From: Bradyrhizobium commune
GTDB lineage: Bacteria; Pseudomonadota; Alphaproteobacteria; Rhizobiales; Xanthobacteraceae
Assembly: GCF_015624505.1 (NCBI RefSeq)
Contig: NZ_CP061379.1
Span: forward strand, 1,674,001 to 1,738,000
DNA: 64,000 bases
Direction of reading: 5' to 3'
The position numbers were made by a program, and so were the translations under genes. A model generated the notes under the pieces. That model had not been told where the DNA came from. It worked only from the letters and a program-made list of their open reading frames with translations, and made no database searches. Position 1 is the first letter of the stretch, and every line of letters starts with the position of its first letter. Below are positions 38,801 through 47,235 of this stretch, piece after piece.

Positions 38801-39136
38801 GACGCGCAGGCCGCGCTTCTGCGCTTCTTGGATGAAGCGCTTGAAATCCTTCATCGTCCCGAAATCGGGATTGATCGAACCATAATCGCCGATGTCGTAG
38901 CCGTCGTCGCGGCCGGGCGAGGGATAGAACGGCAGCAGCCACAGCGCGGTGACACCGAGATCCTGGAGATAGGGCAGCTTCTCGGTTAACCCCGCAAAAT
39001 CGCCGATGCCGTCATTGTTGCTGTCGGCAAAGGCCTTGACGTGGAGCTGGTAGATGATGGCGTCCTTGTACCAGAGCTCATCCACGACCTCGGCAGCCTC
39101 GGCCTTTTTTGTATCGACGGAAGACAGAACGTTCAT
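35843..39136 (-). CDS. treS: Trehalose synthase-maltokinase fusion
   Basis: The N-terminal ~550 residues are TreS, interconverting maltose and trehalose, with [39 protein letters not shown] and [12 protein letters not shown]. After a linker, residues about 640-1097 are a maltokinase (Mak/Pep2) that makes maltose-1-phosphate: [19 protein letters not shown], then [11 protein letters not shown] and [16 protein letters not shown]. The usual Brenner motif HGDxHLGQ has Arg in place of the second His. ATG 39136 follows AAGGA; length about 1097 aa, normal for the fused form. It is second in the run, 11 bp after the GlgE-like gene. Confidence 0.94.
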   Translation of the reverse strand: MNVLSSVDTKKAEAAEVVDELWYKDAIIYQLHVKAFADSNNDGIGDFAGLTEKLPYLQDLGVTALWLLPFYPSPGRDDGYDIGDYGSINPDFGTMKDFKRFIQEAQKRGLRVITELVVNHTSDQHDWFKRARRSPAGSSARDWYVWSDTDQKYQGTRIIFTDTEKSNWTWDPEAGAFYWHRFFSHQPDLNFDNPRVVSAIIQVMKRWLDAGVDGFRLDAIPYLCEREGTSNENLPETHAIIKRLRQELDAYSKGKLLLAEANQWPEDVQEYFGRGDECHMAYHFPLMPRIYMAIAQEDRFPITDILRQTPDIPAICQWALFLRNHDELTLEMVTDVERDYLWTTYANDPRARINVGIRRRLAPLMDNDRRKIELMNSLLLSFPGTPIIYYGDEIGMGDNIYLGDRNGVRTPMQWSPDRNGGFSRADPARLYAPPIMDPVYGYDSVNVEAQSRSLSSLLSATKRLISVRKSTLAFGRGTMTFIRPANRAVLAYVRQYRDEVILCVANLSRAAQATELDLTPWKDRIPQEMLGRTRFPAIGELPYMITLGPYGFYWFQLQERDKSEPVTPRAVPEFETLVVPLNSNWVSLARERGVFERDVLPGFLSRTRWYPEHNPKHIKATLTSAVPFSDIGDNRPWIAFFETPQDDVTTRYVLPMQIEWVRFDRERFNPKALAAVRQGAREGTLLDVATDQIFIGLFLRGLSQNLVVDENNLRLEFKATSRFAEYAIKEPARIRAVEQSNSTALVDNQYVAKIHRQLESGVNPEIEIGHYLTEVARFTHAPALLGSVELVEGDSRSAVGVLHAYVENQGDGWAVTASYLDRQVDEQRLLAASDTPREHHDQVPYLHHLAQTGRRLAELHMALAAAKPADLAPEAIGPAHLKRWASDLKGRAERVFERLADSRNSLREADRPLVDRLVAARADLADRLTALLPSGIGGLNIRHHGDFRLGQTLIVKDDIFIIDFDGDPRLPLADKRRKAPAARDVAGLVRSIELAATAALNRALAGGPDEQGRIGAALGEWRERATTTFLTAYRETMTDRRLWPDNRKSAESLLRFFMLDHAFDEVEYELSHRPDGLNAPLTGLLRILSNAESEAHA

Positions 39137-39147
39137 GGCGTGAATCC

Positions 39148-41094
39148 TTACGCCAGGCAGCGGAACAACAGTGCGGGATCGCGGTCGGGATCGATCCGCA
39201 ATCTGATCCCGCCCCATTCGATACGGGACTGTTCGCCGGTGAGGAGATTTTCGAGTGTTGTGACGTGGCGGCGCTCGCCGTCGACGTCGATGGCGAGGTC
39301 GCCGAGCGGCAACCAGAATTCGCGCACATGGCGCGAGAGGGCGATGACGACGACGACCGTGTTGGCGGGTTCAGCCGCCTCCTTGGCGAAGGCGATCGTC
39401 TCGTCGTCCTCGATATTGAAGAAGCGCAGATCCGCCGTCTGCTGAAGCGCCGCATTCTCGTTGCGGATGCGATTGAGCGCGGTGATGTAGGGCTTGATGT
39501 TGCCGGGCTTGTCCCAGTTGCGCTGGCGGATCTGGTACTTCTCGGAATCCTGATATTCTTCGCGGCCGGGGACGGCCTCGTGCTCCAGCAGCTCGAAGCC
39601 GCTATAGACGCCGTAACTGCCCGACAGCGTCGCCGCGAGCGCAGCGCGCGACTTGAACGCCCAGGCTTCGCCGCTCTGGAGATGATAGGGCAGCAAATCG
39701 GGCGTGTTGACGAACAGGTTCGGTCGATAGAAGTCGCGCTCGGGATAGCGCGTCAGCTCACCAAGATATTGCTCCAGCTCCCATTTCGCGGTGCGCCACG
39801 GGAAATAGGTGAAGGATTGCGTGAAGCCGAGCTTGGCAAGCCCCTTCATCAGCTTCGGCTTCGCGTAGGTCTTGGAGAACAGGATCACCTCGGGATGCCG
39901 GCGACGGATGTCCTGGATCAGCCACTCCCAGAACGGCAACGGCGCGGTGTCGTGATTGTCGATGGCGAAGATGGTGACGCCGTGGTCGATCCAGAACAAC
40001 ATGGCGTCGCGGAATGCGTTCCAAAGTCCGATCCTGTCGACGGAGGCGAAATCGGGGATGACGATGTCCGAGTAGGGGCCATCCGCGGCCCGCACCGAAC
40101 GGTCCGGCCGCCACTTGAACCATTCCGGATGCTGCGTCAGCCAGGGATGATCCGGCGAGCATTGCGCGGCGAAGTCGAGCGCCAGCTCGAGACCGTATTC
40201 GAGGCAGGTCGCGACCAGCGCGCGAAAATCCTCGATGGTGCCGAGCTCGGGATGCAGCGCATCGTGTCCGCCCTCGGCCGAGCCGATCGCATAGGGCGAG
40301 CCGGGATCGCCCTCAGCGGCGACCGGAGCATTGTTGCGGCCCTTGCGGCTTGTGTGGCCGATCGGGTGGATCGGCGTGAAGTAGAGCACGTCAAAACCCA
40401 TTGCAGCGATCTCGGGCACGCGCGCGATGCAGTCGCGCAGCGTGCCGTGCTGGCCGGGCGTCCGGCTCTGGCTGCGCGGCATCATCTGATACCAGGCGCC
40501 AAAGCGCGCTCTGTCGCGGTCGATGATCAGCGGGAAGTTCGGCGAGCGGGTGAGGTCGGGCCGCGACTGGCTCTCCGACATGGCCGCGCTGAGCTCGGTT
40601 GCGAGCAGCGGCGCGACGTCACCGCTTTGAAGGTAGTCCTCGCATTGTCTGACGATGACGGCCGCGGCGTCCTGCTGCGCGCCATGCGCCTTGGTCAGGA
40701 GGCCGGCGCCCTCGATGGCATCGAGCGTGACGTCGGCGCCGGAGAGCTGCCTGCGTTCGAGCCCATGACGCCAGGTGGCGAACTCGTCGGTCCAGGCCTC
40801 GATCGCATAGACATATTCGCCGGGCTCGCCGGGCACGAACGCGCCGGACCAGCGGTCATCGCCGTGATGGGTCATCGGCTCGCGCCGCCACTCGCGCTCC
40901 TGCTCGCCGCGCCAGATCAGCGCGGCACTGACCACGGCGTCGCCGTCGCGATAGATATCGGCCCAGACCTCGATCCGCTCGCTCGCGATCCGCTTCACGG
41001 CAAAGCGGCCGCCGTCGATCAGCGGATAGACGTCTTCGATGATGAAAGCGCTGCCGGCTGCGGCACTTTCGACAGTTTGAATTGTCTTGTTCAC
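39148..41094 (-). CDS. GlgE-like maltosyltransferase homolog with altered active site
   Basis: GlgE transfers maltose from maltose-1-phosphate to glucan ends. This 648-aa GH13_3 protein has the DUF3416 N-terminal domain and conserved parts of the barrel: [63 protein letters not shown] and [10 protein letters not shown]. The nucleophile Asp is kept in [12 protein letters not shown], but canonical FRVDNPHTKP has Arg and Lys where this has Ala. The acid/base Glu of FLAEAFTRP is missing ([10 protein letters not shown]), and the phosphate-contact loop ENPPKKYQD is replaced by ADGPYSD. It is intact as a reading frame and heads the operon, so it is probably translated, but normal GlgE catalysis is doubtful. 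Confidence 0.85.
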   Translation of the reverse strand: MNKTIQTVESAAAGSAFIIEDVYPLIDGGRFAVKRIASERIEVWADIYRDGDAVVSAALIWRGEQEREWRREPMTHHGDDRWSGAFVPGEPGEYVYAIEAWTDEFATWRHGLERRQLSGADVTLDAIEGAGLLTKAHGAQQDAAAVIVRQCEDYLQSGDVAPLLATELSAAMSESQSRPDLTRSPNFPLIIDRDRARFGAWYQMMPRSQSRTPGQHGTLRDCIARVPEIAAMGFDVLYFTPIHPIGHTSRKGRNNAPVAAEGDPGSPYAIGSAEGGHDALHPELGTIEDFRALVATCLEYGLELALDFAAQCSPDHPWLTQHPEWFKWRPDRSVRAADGPYSDIVIPDFASVDRIGLWNAFRDAMLFWIDHGVTIFAIDNHDTAPLPFWEWLIQDIRRRHPEVILFSKTYAKPKLMKGLAKLGFTQSFTYFPWRTAKWELEQYLGELTRYPERDFYRPNLFVNTPDLLPYHLQSGEAWAFKSRAALAATLSGSYGVYSGFELLEHEAVPGREEYQDSEKYQIRQRNWDKPGNIKPYITALNRIRNENAALQQTADLRFFNIEDDETIAFAKEAAEPANTVVVVIALSRHVREFWLPLGDLAIDVDGERRHVTTLENLLTGEQSRIEWGGIRLRIDPDRDPALLFRCLA

Positions 41095-41164
41095 GGTGAT
41101 GCCATTGACAAGAAAGCAGGAGCCCGTTTCCCTTGTCGGGAACCTACGCTTGGTACCTATATAG

Positions 41165-41190
41165 AAAGCCGCTTGTGTGTCATTAGTTCC
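41165..41190 (-). promoter_or_regulatory. EcfG-like promoter for the glgE-like operon
   Basis: The minus strand reads GGAAC (41190-41186), 17 bases, CTTT (41168-41165). Three of four -10 positions match CGTT and the spacing equals the perfect site just to the right. It lies 71 bp before the operon start codon. Confidence 0.35.
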
Positions 41191-41195
41191 CCCTG

Positions 41196-41221
41196 GGAAC
41201 GGCAGCTGCGGTTTGCGCGTT
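41196..41221 (+). promoter_or_regulatory. Sigma-EcfG-type promoter of malQ
   Basis: GGAAC (41196-41200), 17 bases, CGTT (41218-41221): an exact match to the alphaproteobacterial general stress consensus. It is 78 bp before the malQ ATG. The rest of the 205-bp intergenic region shows no gene. Confidence 0.65.
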
Positions 41222-41299
41222 AACCCTGACTAACGTCTTCCGCCACCTCGCTAAAATCGATGTCCCCGGCCAAACAATGGCCTGCAAGCTGCGTGCCGA

Positions 41300-43276
41300 A
41301 TGGATCTTTTAGCTCAAGCCCAGATCAAGGGCGTTCAGTCCGAATTTACCGACGCCCTTGGCAAGCTGCGGGTCACCGCGCCCGAGGCGCTCAAATCGAT
41401 CCTCGACGCGCTGCCGGAGAAGCGGGTCTATCGCTTCGTCAGCGGGCCGGTCGTGGTTCGTGCTCTCGGCCATCCGCGCACCGAACTGGCGGCCATCGGC
41501 GCCGCGCCACTGCAATGGAAAGTCACCGTCAGCGGCCAAATCAGCGAACCTAACGTGATCGCGCAAGGCGAGACGCGCGAGCCGGTGATCGCATGGCCCG
41601 CGGGCCTGCCGCTCGGCTATCATCGGCTGACACTGACCGATGCCAAAGGTACTACGGAAGAGGTGCCGATGATTGTGGCACCCGAGCGGGCCTTTGGCGG
41701 CGATTTCGATCGCGGCTGGCTGCTCGCCGTGCAGCTCTACGGTGTCCGCTCAGACCGCAATTGGGGCATCGGCGATTTCACCGATCTGGCCGGTCTCGTC
41801 CGGCTGGCAAAACAGCTCGGCGCCGACGGGGTCGGGCTCAACCCGCTGCACGTGCTGTTCGATAATTATCCAACCGATTGCAGCCCCTATTCGCCGAACA
41901 GCCGGTTGTTTCTCAACCCGCTCTACATCGACGTCGAGGCGATCCCGGAATTTTCGGCGGACCTCGTCCCCGATGCGGCGGCAACCGCCGAGCGGCTGCG
42001 TGAAGGCGATCGTGTCCCTTATGCGGATATGGCAGCGCTGAAATGGCTGGGCCTGCGCGCCGCCTTTGACAGCTTTGTGAAAAGCGCGAGCGGCGTCCGT
42101 CGCAATCAGTTCGACGCCTTTCGCGCCGAGCGAGCGCCGCTGTTGTCCCGCTTTGCCTGTTTCGAGGTGCTGCGCCATCGCTTCACCGGGCCGTGGTGGG
42201 AATGGCCGGTCGAATGGCAGCAACCGATTGATGCAAAATGCGCCGAATTGCGCAGCGGTCCCGACAAGCACGAGGTCGAATTCGTCGAGTTCGCGCAATG
42301 GACGGCCGACAGCCAGTTGCATGCCGCCAAGGAGTTGGCCGGCGAGCTCGGCATGCGGGTCGGGCTCTATCTCGACGTCGCCGTCGGCGTGCAGTCCAAC
42401 GGCTTCGATGCCTGGAACGAGCAGACCGCCATTTCGCGCCATCTCGCCGTCGGCGCGCCGCCCGACGTGCTCAACACCGTCGGCCAGGATTGGGGCCTCG
42501 CCGGCTTCAACGCCGGCGGTCTTGAAGCGCAATCCTTCGTGCCGTTCGCCGACATGCTGGCCGCTTCGATGCGCCATGCCGGCGCGATCCGGCTCGATCA
42601 CGTGCTGGGATTGAAGCGGCTTTATCTGGTGCCGCGCGGCTTCAGGCCGGACAACGGCGCCTACGTGCAGATGCCGTTCGAGGCATTGCTTGGCGCCGTC
42701 GTGCGAGAGAGCGCGGCCCACAAATGCATCGTGATCGGCGAGGACCTCGGCACCGTGCCGGAAGGTTTTCGCGAGACCATGCAGGACTTTGGCATCTGGT
42801 CCTATCTCGTCATGATGTTCGAGCGCGATGATGCCGGCCATTTCCGCAATATCGACCATTACCGGCCGAACGCGCTGGTGACGCTGAACACGCACGATCT
42901 CTGCACCTATGCCGGCTGGCGCTCCTTCAGTGATCTCCGGATGAAGCTGTCGCTCGGGCTAGATCCCGGCGAGGACGAACAGGCGCGCTGGGATGCGCTC
43001 GGCGCGCTCGACGAGATCCTGCGCCAGAACGGCATCGACGCCAACGACCTCTATTCGGTGCTCGCCTTCCTGTCGCGCACGCCATCGCGCCTGCTCGCCG
43101 TGTCGCTGGAAGATCTGCTCGGCGTGATCGACCAGCCCAATATTCCCGGCACGATCGACGAGCATCCGAACTGGCGTCAGCGGCTGCCTGTTATGCTCGA
43201 CAAGATCGCCGCCAAGGTCGATCTCGCGGCTTTGAAGGCCGCGACGCGGGAACGTTCCTTGACCGGCGTGCGTTGA
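41300..43276 (+). CDS. malQ: 4-alpha-glucanotransferase
   Basis: MalQ transfers maltodextrin segments between glucans. The 658-aa GH77 product has an N-terminal beta extension (about 1-130), then GWLLAVQLYGVRSDRNWGIG, DCSPYSPNSRLFLNPLYID, the catalytic AIRLDHVLGLKRL, VIGEDLGTVPEG and LVTLNTHDLCTYAGW. ATG 41300 has no strong SD. The GH15 gene follows after 33 bp, so the two are likely cotranscribed from the EcfG-type promoter upstream. Confidence 0.93.
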   Translation: MDLLAQAQIKGVQSEFTDALGKLRVTAPEALKSILDALPEKRVYRFVSGPVVVRALGHPRTELAAIGAAPLQWKVTVSGQISEPNVIAQGETREPVIAWPAGLPLGYHRLTLTDAKGTTEEVPMIVAPERAFGGDFDRGWLLAVQLYGVRSDRNWGIGDFTDLAGLVRLAKQLGADGVGLNPLHVLFDNYPTDCSPYSPNSRLFLNPLYIDVEAIPEFSADLVPDAAATAERLREGDRVPYADMAALKWLGLRAAFDSFVKSASGVRRNQFDAFRAERAPLLSRFACFEVLRHRFTGPWWEWPVEWQQPIDAKCAELRSGPDKHEVEFVEFAQWTADSQLHAAKELAGELGMRVGLYLDVAVGVQSNGFDAWNEQTAISRHLAVGAPPDVLNTVGQDWGLAGFNAGGLEAQSFVPFADMLAASMRHAGAIRLDHVLGLKRLYLVPRGFRPDNGAYVQMPFEALLGAVVRESAAHKCIVIGEDLGTVPEGFRETMQDFGIWSYLVMMFERDDAGHFRNIDHYRPNALVTLNTHDLCTYAGWRSFSDLRMKLSLGLDPGEDEQARWDALGALDEILRQNGIDANDLYSVLAFLSRTPSRLLAVSLEDLLGVIDQPNIPGTIDEHPNWRQRLPVMLDKIAAKVDLAALKAATRERSLTGVR

Positions 43277-43309
43277 GAAGTCTTAAGAATTTCTCAGGCG
43301 CGCAAACCA

Positions 43310-45115
43310 TTGTCAGAGAAGATCGAGGACTATGCGTTGATCGGCGACTGCGAGACCGCAGCGCTGGTCGGGCGCAACGGCTCGATCGACTGGCTATGCT
43401 GGCCGGCCTTCGATTCCGACGCCTGCTTTGCCGCAATCCTTGGTACGCCCAGCAACGGCCGCTGGCTGATCGCGCCGAGCGAGGAGGCGACCAGTATCTC
43501 GCGCCGCTATCTCGGCAACACCCTCGTCCTGGAAACGCGCTTCGAGACGAAAGACGGCACCGTCACGCTGATCGATTTCATGCCGCCGCGCGGCAAGGCG
43601 TCAGATATCGTGCGACTGGTGCGCGGCGTCGACGGCACAGTGAAGATGCGAATGGAGCTCGTCATCCGCTTCGGCTTCGGTGTTGACGTTCCCTGGGTGC
43701 GCCGCTGCGAGGATGGATCGCTGCTCGCGATCTCCGGGCAGGACATGACGGTGCTGCGCACGCCGGTCGAGACCCGCGGCGAGGATCTGACGACGGTTGC
43801 GGAATTCGAGGTGGCGGCCCGTGAGACCGTGCCGTTCGTGCTGACCTACGGCCCCTCGCATCTCGATCCTCCCGAGCCGATCGATCCCGAGATCGCGCTC
43901 AAGGAAACCGAGGAATTCTGGCAGGAATGGTCGAGCCGCTGCACCCAGGACGGCGACTACCACGATCTCATCCTGCGCTCGCTGATCACGCTGAAGGCGC
44001 TGACATTCGCGCCGACCGGCGGCATTGTCGCCGCCCCAACCACGTCATTGCCGGAGAAGCTCGGCGGGATGCGGAATTGGGACTACCGCTTCTGCTGGCT
44101 GCGCGATGCGACGTTTACCCTGCTGGCGCTGATGAACTCCGGCTATACCGAGGAAGCCTCCGCCTGGCACAATTGGTTGCTGCGCGCGGCGGCCGGTTCA
44201 CCGTCGAACATGCAGATCATGTACGGCATCTGGGGCCAGCGGCGGCTCCTGGAATGGGAGGCGGGCTGGCTCGCTGGCTATGAGGGGGCCCAGCCGGTGC
44301 GCGTCGGCAATGCGGCGCACGCGCAGCTCCAGCTCGACGTCTATGGCGAGCTGATCGACGCCTTCCACCAGTCGCGGATGGCCAAGCTGAAGCTCGACGA
44401 GGAGACTTGGGCCGTCGAGTGCAACGTGCTCAACCATCTTGCCGAGGTCTGGGACCAGCCCGATCACGGCATCTGGGAGCGCCGCGGGCAGCCCAGGCAC
44501 TACGTCTTCTCCAAGGTGATGACCTGGGTCGCCTTCGACCGCGGCATCAAGAGCGCCGAGACCTTCGGCTTCAAGGCGCCGCTGTTGCACTGGCGCGCCT
44601 TGCGCGAGGCCATCCACCGCGACGTCTGCCACAGGGGCTTCGACGCGGACGAGGGCGCCTTCGTCGAGTCCTATGGTTCAAAGTTGCTCGATGCCAGCGT
44701 GCTGCTGTTGCCGGCGGTCGGATTCCTGCCGGTGGAGGACCCGCGCATCCGTGGCACCATCGCGGCCATCGAGCAGCACATGATGCGCGACGGCTTTGTG
44801 CTGCGGCACGATCCGCGCGAGGTCTCCGAGGAGACGCAGCCGATCGAAGGCGCGTTCCTGGCCTGCACGCTGTGGCTCGCCGATGCCTACGTGCTCTCGG
44901 GCAATCTCGACAAGGCGCAAGAGCTGTTCGACCGTGTCGCGCGCCTGGCCAACGACGTCGGGCTGCTGGCCGAGGAATACGACCCTATCGCGCTCCGCCA
45001 GACCGGCAATTTCCCGCAGGCGCTGACGCACATCGCGCTGATCAACACCGCGCATAACCTCTCGGCGGCACGGCACGCGAGCGACAAGCCGGCGATGCAG
45101 CGGTCGAAGCAGTGA
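43310..45115 (+). CDS. GH15 family glycosidase (glucoamylase/trehalase-like)
   Basis: GH15 enzymes remove glucose from alpha-glucans or split trehalose. The 601-aa product has the N-terminal beta domain opening KIEDYALIGDCETAALVGRN then GSIDWLCWP. The (alpha/alpha)6 barrel shows LGGMRNWDYRFCWLRDATFT, YGIWGQRRLLEWEAGWL and C-terminal LAEEYDPIALRQTGNFPQAL, where the catalytic Glu pair is expected. The start is TTG 43310. Substrate, glucan or trehalose, is not resolved; the neighbourhood allows both. Confidence 0.85.
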   Translation: MSEKIEDYALIGDCETAALVGRNGSIDWLCWPAFDSDACFAAILGTPSNGRWLIAPSEEATSISRRYLGNTLVLETRFETKDGTVTLIDFMPPRGKASDIVRLVRGVDGTVKMRMELVIRFGFGVDVPWVRRCEDGSLLAISGQDMTVLRTPVETRGEDLTTVAEFEVAARETVPFVLTYGPSHLDPPEPIDPEIALKETEEFWQEWSSRCTQDGDYHDLILRSLITLKALTFAPTGGIVAAPTTSLPEKLGGMRNWDYRFCWLRDATFTLLALMNSGYTEEASAWHNWLLRAAAGSPSNMQIMYGIWGQRRLLEWEAGWLAGYEGAQPVRVGNAAHAQLQLDVYGELIDAFHQSRMAKLKLDEETWAVECNVLNHLAEVWDQPDHGIWERRGQPRHYVFSKVMTWVAFDRGIKSAETFGFKAPLLHWRALREAIHRDVCHRGFDADEGAFVESYGSKLLDASVLLLPAVGFLPVEDPRIRGTIAAIEQHMMRDGFVLRHDPREVSEETQPIEGAFLACTLWLADAYVLSGNLDKAQELFDRVARLANDVGLLAEEYDPIALRQTGNFPQALTHIALINTAHNLSAARHASDKPAMQRSKQ

Positions 45116-45116
45116 C

Positions 45117-45929
45117 TTAACCGACCCCGTTCCGCTTCAAGATCATCTCCATCGCCTCCGCAAAACCATCCTGCTCGTTGCTCGCGGTGACGTGGGTCGC
45201 CTGGTCCTTGACGCTGTCGGTGGCGTTGCCCATCGCGATCGAGGTGCCGCTGACGCGGAACATCGCGAGGTCGTTCTGCATGTCGCCGATGGTGGCGACC
45301 GCGTCGGTCGAGATGCCGAGCCGCTTGGCCATCGCCTGCACGAATGTGCCCTTGTTGAAGCCGGGCGGAGTGATGTCGAGGTAGTAGGTCTGCGAGCGCA
45401 CCGCGGTCGCCTCGCTGCCGAGCGCCTCCTGCATCGCCTTCTCGCAACGCTCCAGCCCTGCCGCATCGGCGCTGGCGCCGACGATCTTGCAGGCGCTGGC
45501 GAGATACGGCGAAAAATCCGTCACGATGGTCGGGGTGGAGCGGATCGTGTGCTCTTCATGCGCGACGTATTTTCCGTTCGGGTTATCGATCAGCCATTTG
45601 TCGTAGGTGAACAGCCAGATGTCGGCGCCGAACTCGCGGAGGATCTGTAGGCAACGTTCGGCCGCGCTTGCGGAGATCAGGTGCTGCTCGACCGGCCTCA
45701 TGTCGGGGTCGATGATCGAGGAGCCGTTGAACGGGCCGACCGGCAACCAGAGCGCGAGCGGCTCGATCAGGAAGCGCATGCCGATGGCGGGGCGGCTGGA
45801 GGTGATGGTGAAGCCGATGCCGGCCTGGTGCAGCCGTTGCACCGCGCCGCGGGCGCGGTCGGTCAGCGTCTTGTCCTTGGTCAGCAAGGTGCCGTCGACA
45901 TCGGAGACCACGAGGGAGATTTGCGTCAT
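45117..45929 (-). CDS. Cof-type HAD-IIB phosphatase
   Basis: A 270-aa haloacid dehalogenase-like hydrolase, probably acting on sugar phosphates. Motif I is VVSDVDGTLLTKD, motif II TITSSRP, motif III the Lys in FNKGTFV, and motif IV TIGDMQNDLAMF. The C2 cap lies between motifs II and III. It converges with the GH15 gene with one base between stops and no terminator visible. gntK lies upstream with 39 bp between them. Confidence 0.88.
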   Translation of the reverse strand: MTQISLVVSDVDGTLLTKDKTLTDRARGAVQRLHQAGIGFTITSSRPAIGMRFLIEPLALWLPVGPFNGSSIIDPDMRPVEQHLISASAAERCLQILREFGADIWLFTYDKWLIDNPNGKYVAHEEHTIRSTPTIVTDFSPYLASACKIVGASADAAGLERCEKAMQEALGSEATAVRSQTYYLDITPPGFNKGTFVQAMAKRLGISTDAVATIGDMQNDLAMFRVSGTSIAMGNATDSVKDQATHVTASNEQDGFAEAMEMILKRNGVG

Positions 45930-45968
45930 GGCAGCACCTCAGATTTCATGGCCTCGGATTTCATGGCC

Positions 45969-46499
45969 TCAGCGTTTCACACCGTCGAATCTTAACTGCC
46001 GCACGATGCCGTCCACGATCGTCTCGACGGATTCGTCGATCGAGACGGTGATGACATGCTCGCTCGCCTCGGGCGGCTCCAGCGTGTTGAACTGGCTGGT
46101 GAGGAGTCCGGGCGGCATGAAATGGCCCTTGCGGTGCGAGAGCCGGTCGGCGATCAGCTCCTGGCTGCCCTTCAGGAAGACGAAGCGGACGTCGCTGCGT
46201 CCACGCAGCAGCACGTCGCGATAGGTGTGCTTCAGCGCCGAGCAGGCAATGATGACGTGCCCGCCCTTGTCGCAGACCCGCGCGATCTCGTCGGCGATGG
46301 CGTTGAGCCAGGGCCAGCGGTCCTCGTCGGTGAGCGGATGGCCGGCCCGCATCTTCTCGACATTGCGTGCGGGATGAAAGCTGTCGCCGTCTTCGAAACG
46401 CCATCCGAGGCGCTGGCCAAGCAACTCGGCAATCGTGCTCTTGCCCGAGCCCGACACGCCCATCACGATCAACGCACAAGGTGCTTCAACGCCCGCCAC
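45969..46499 (-). CDS. gntK: Gluconokinase
   Basis: GntK phosphorylates gluconate to 6-phosphogluconate. The 176-aa product starts at GTG 46499 (supported by GGAGGGG), giving VAGVEAPCALIVMGVSGSGK with Walker A GVSGSGKST. Other motifs are FEDGDSFHPARNVEKM, LTDEDRWPWL and CSALKHTYRDVLRG-like CSALKHTYRDVLL. It overlaps pgl by 14 bases; the frame to 46586 is read-through into pgl. Confidence 0.93.
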   Translation of the reverse strand: MAGVEAPCALIVMGVSGSGKSTIAELLGQRLGWRFEDGDSFHPARNVEKMRAGHPLTDEDRWPWLNAIADEIARVCDKGGHVIIACSALKHTYRDVLLRGRSDVRFVFLKGSQELIADRLSHRKGHFMPPGLLTSQFNTLEPPEASEHVITVSIDESVETIVDGIVRQLRFDGVKR

Positions 46500-47235
46500 G
46501 AATCCCCTCCGGAAGCGCGGCCTGGTCGACCAGCCAGACGGTCTCACCATTCGAGCGCGCGCGTACGGCCGGCAGAGTCTCGCCATTGAGGAGGCGCGTC
46601 AAGATCGGCTGCTTGTCGTGCCCTGCAATCTCGAACAGCATTTCGCGGCACGAGGCCAGCGCCGGCAAAGTGAGCGAGACCCGCGGCACGAAAGGCGCGA
46701 CATTGGCTTTGGGCACGCCGACGACCCAGCGCCCGGTCTCCTCGATCTCGGGATAGCCCGGAAACAACGATGCGGTGTGGCCGTCCGGGCCCGCCCCCAT
46801 CAGCACGAGATCGAATAGCGGCCGGGCCGGATCGAGGCTTTCAGCTCCGTAGAAGGCTTGCAGCTCGCGCGCATAGGCCGCGGCGCTGGCGTCGGGATTT
46901 TCAGCCGTTGTCGGAATCGGGTGGATATGCCCTGACGGCGCGCTGCGATCGAGAAAGGCCGCGCGCGCGACCGCCATGTTGTTGAGGGGATCGTTTTCCG
47001 GCACGAAGCGCTCGTCGCCGATGAACCAGTGCACGCGATCCCACGGAATCTTGCCGCGATACGCGTCGCTGCCAAGCAACTGATAGAGCTTCTTCGGACC
47101 AGAGCCGCCGGTCAGCCCAATCGCGATGCGCCCGGGATTGGCGGCAATGCGCGCCATCACCCGTTCGGCCGCAGCCTGTGCAAGGGCTTCCGCGTCGGCG
47201 ACGACGATCAGCTTCGGCTGGTCGGCCGCCGCCAT
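46486..47235 (-). CDS. pgl: 6-phosphogluconolactonase
   Basis: Pgl hydrolyses 6-phosphogluconolactone from Zwf. The 249-aa DevB-type product starts at ATG 47235, overlapping the zwf TGA by one base. Motifs are IGLTGGSGPKKLYQLL, VHWFIGDERFVPENDPLNN, LVLMGAGPDGHTASLFPG and SLTLPAL. It links zwf to gntK in one transcript. Confidence 0.94.
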   Translation of the reverse strand: MAAADQPKLIVVADAEALAQAAAERVMARIAANPGRIAIGLTGGSGPKKLYQLLGSDAYRGKIPWDRVHWFIGDERFVPENDPLNNMAVARAAFLDRSAPSGHIHPIPTTAENPDASAAAYARELQAFYGAESLDPARPLFDLVLMGAGPDGHTASLFPGYPEIEETGRWVVGVPKANVAPFVPRVSLTLPALASCREMLFEIAGHDKQPILTRLLNGETLPAVRARSNGETVWLVDQAALPEGIRGGR

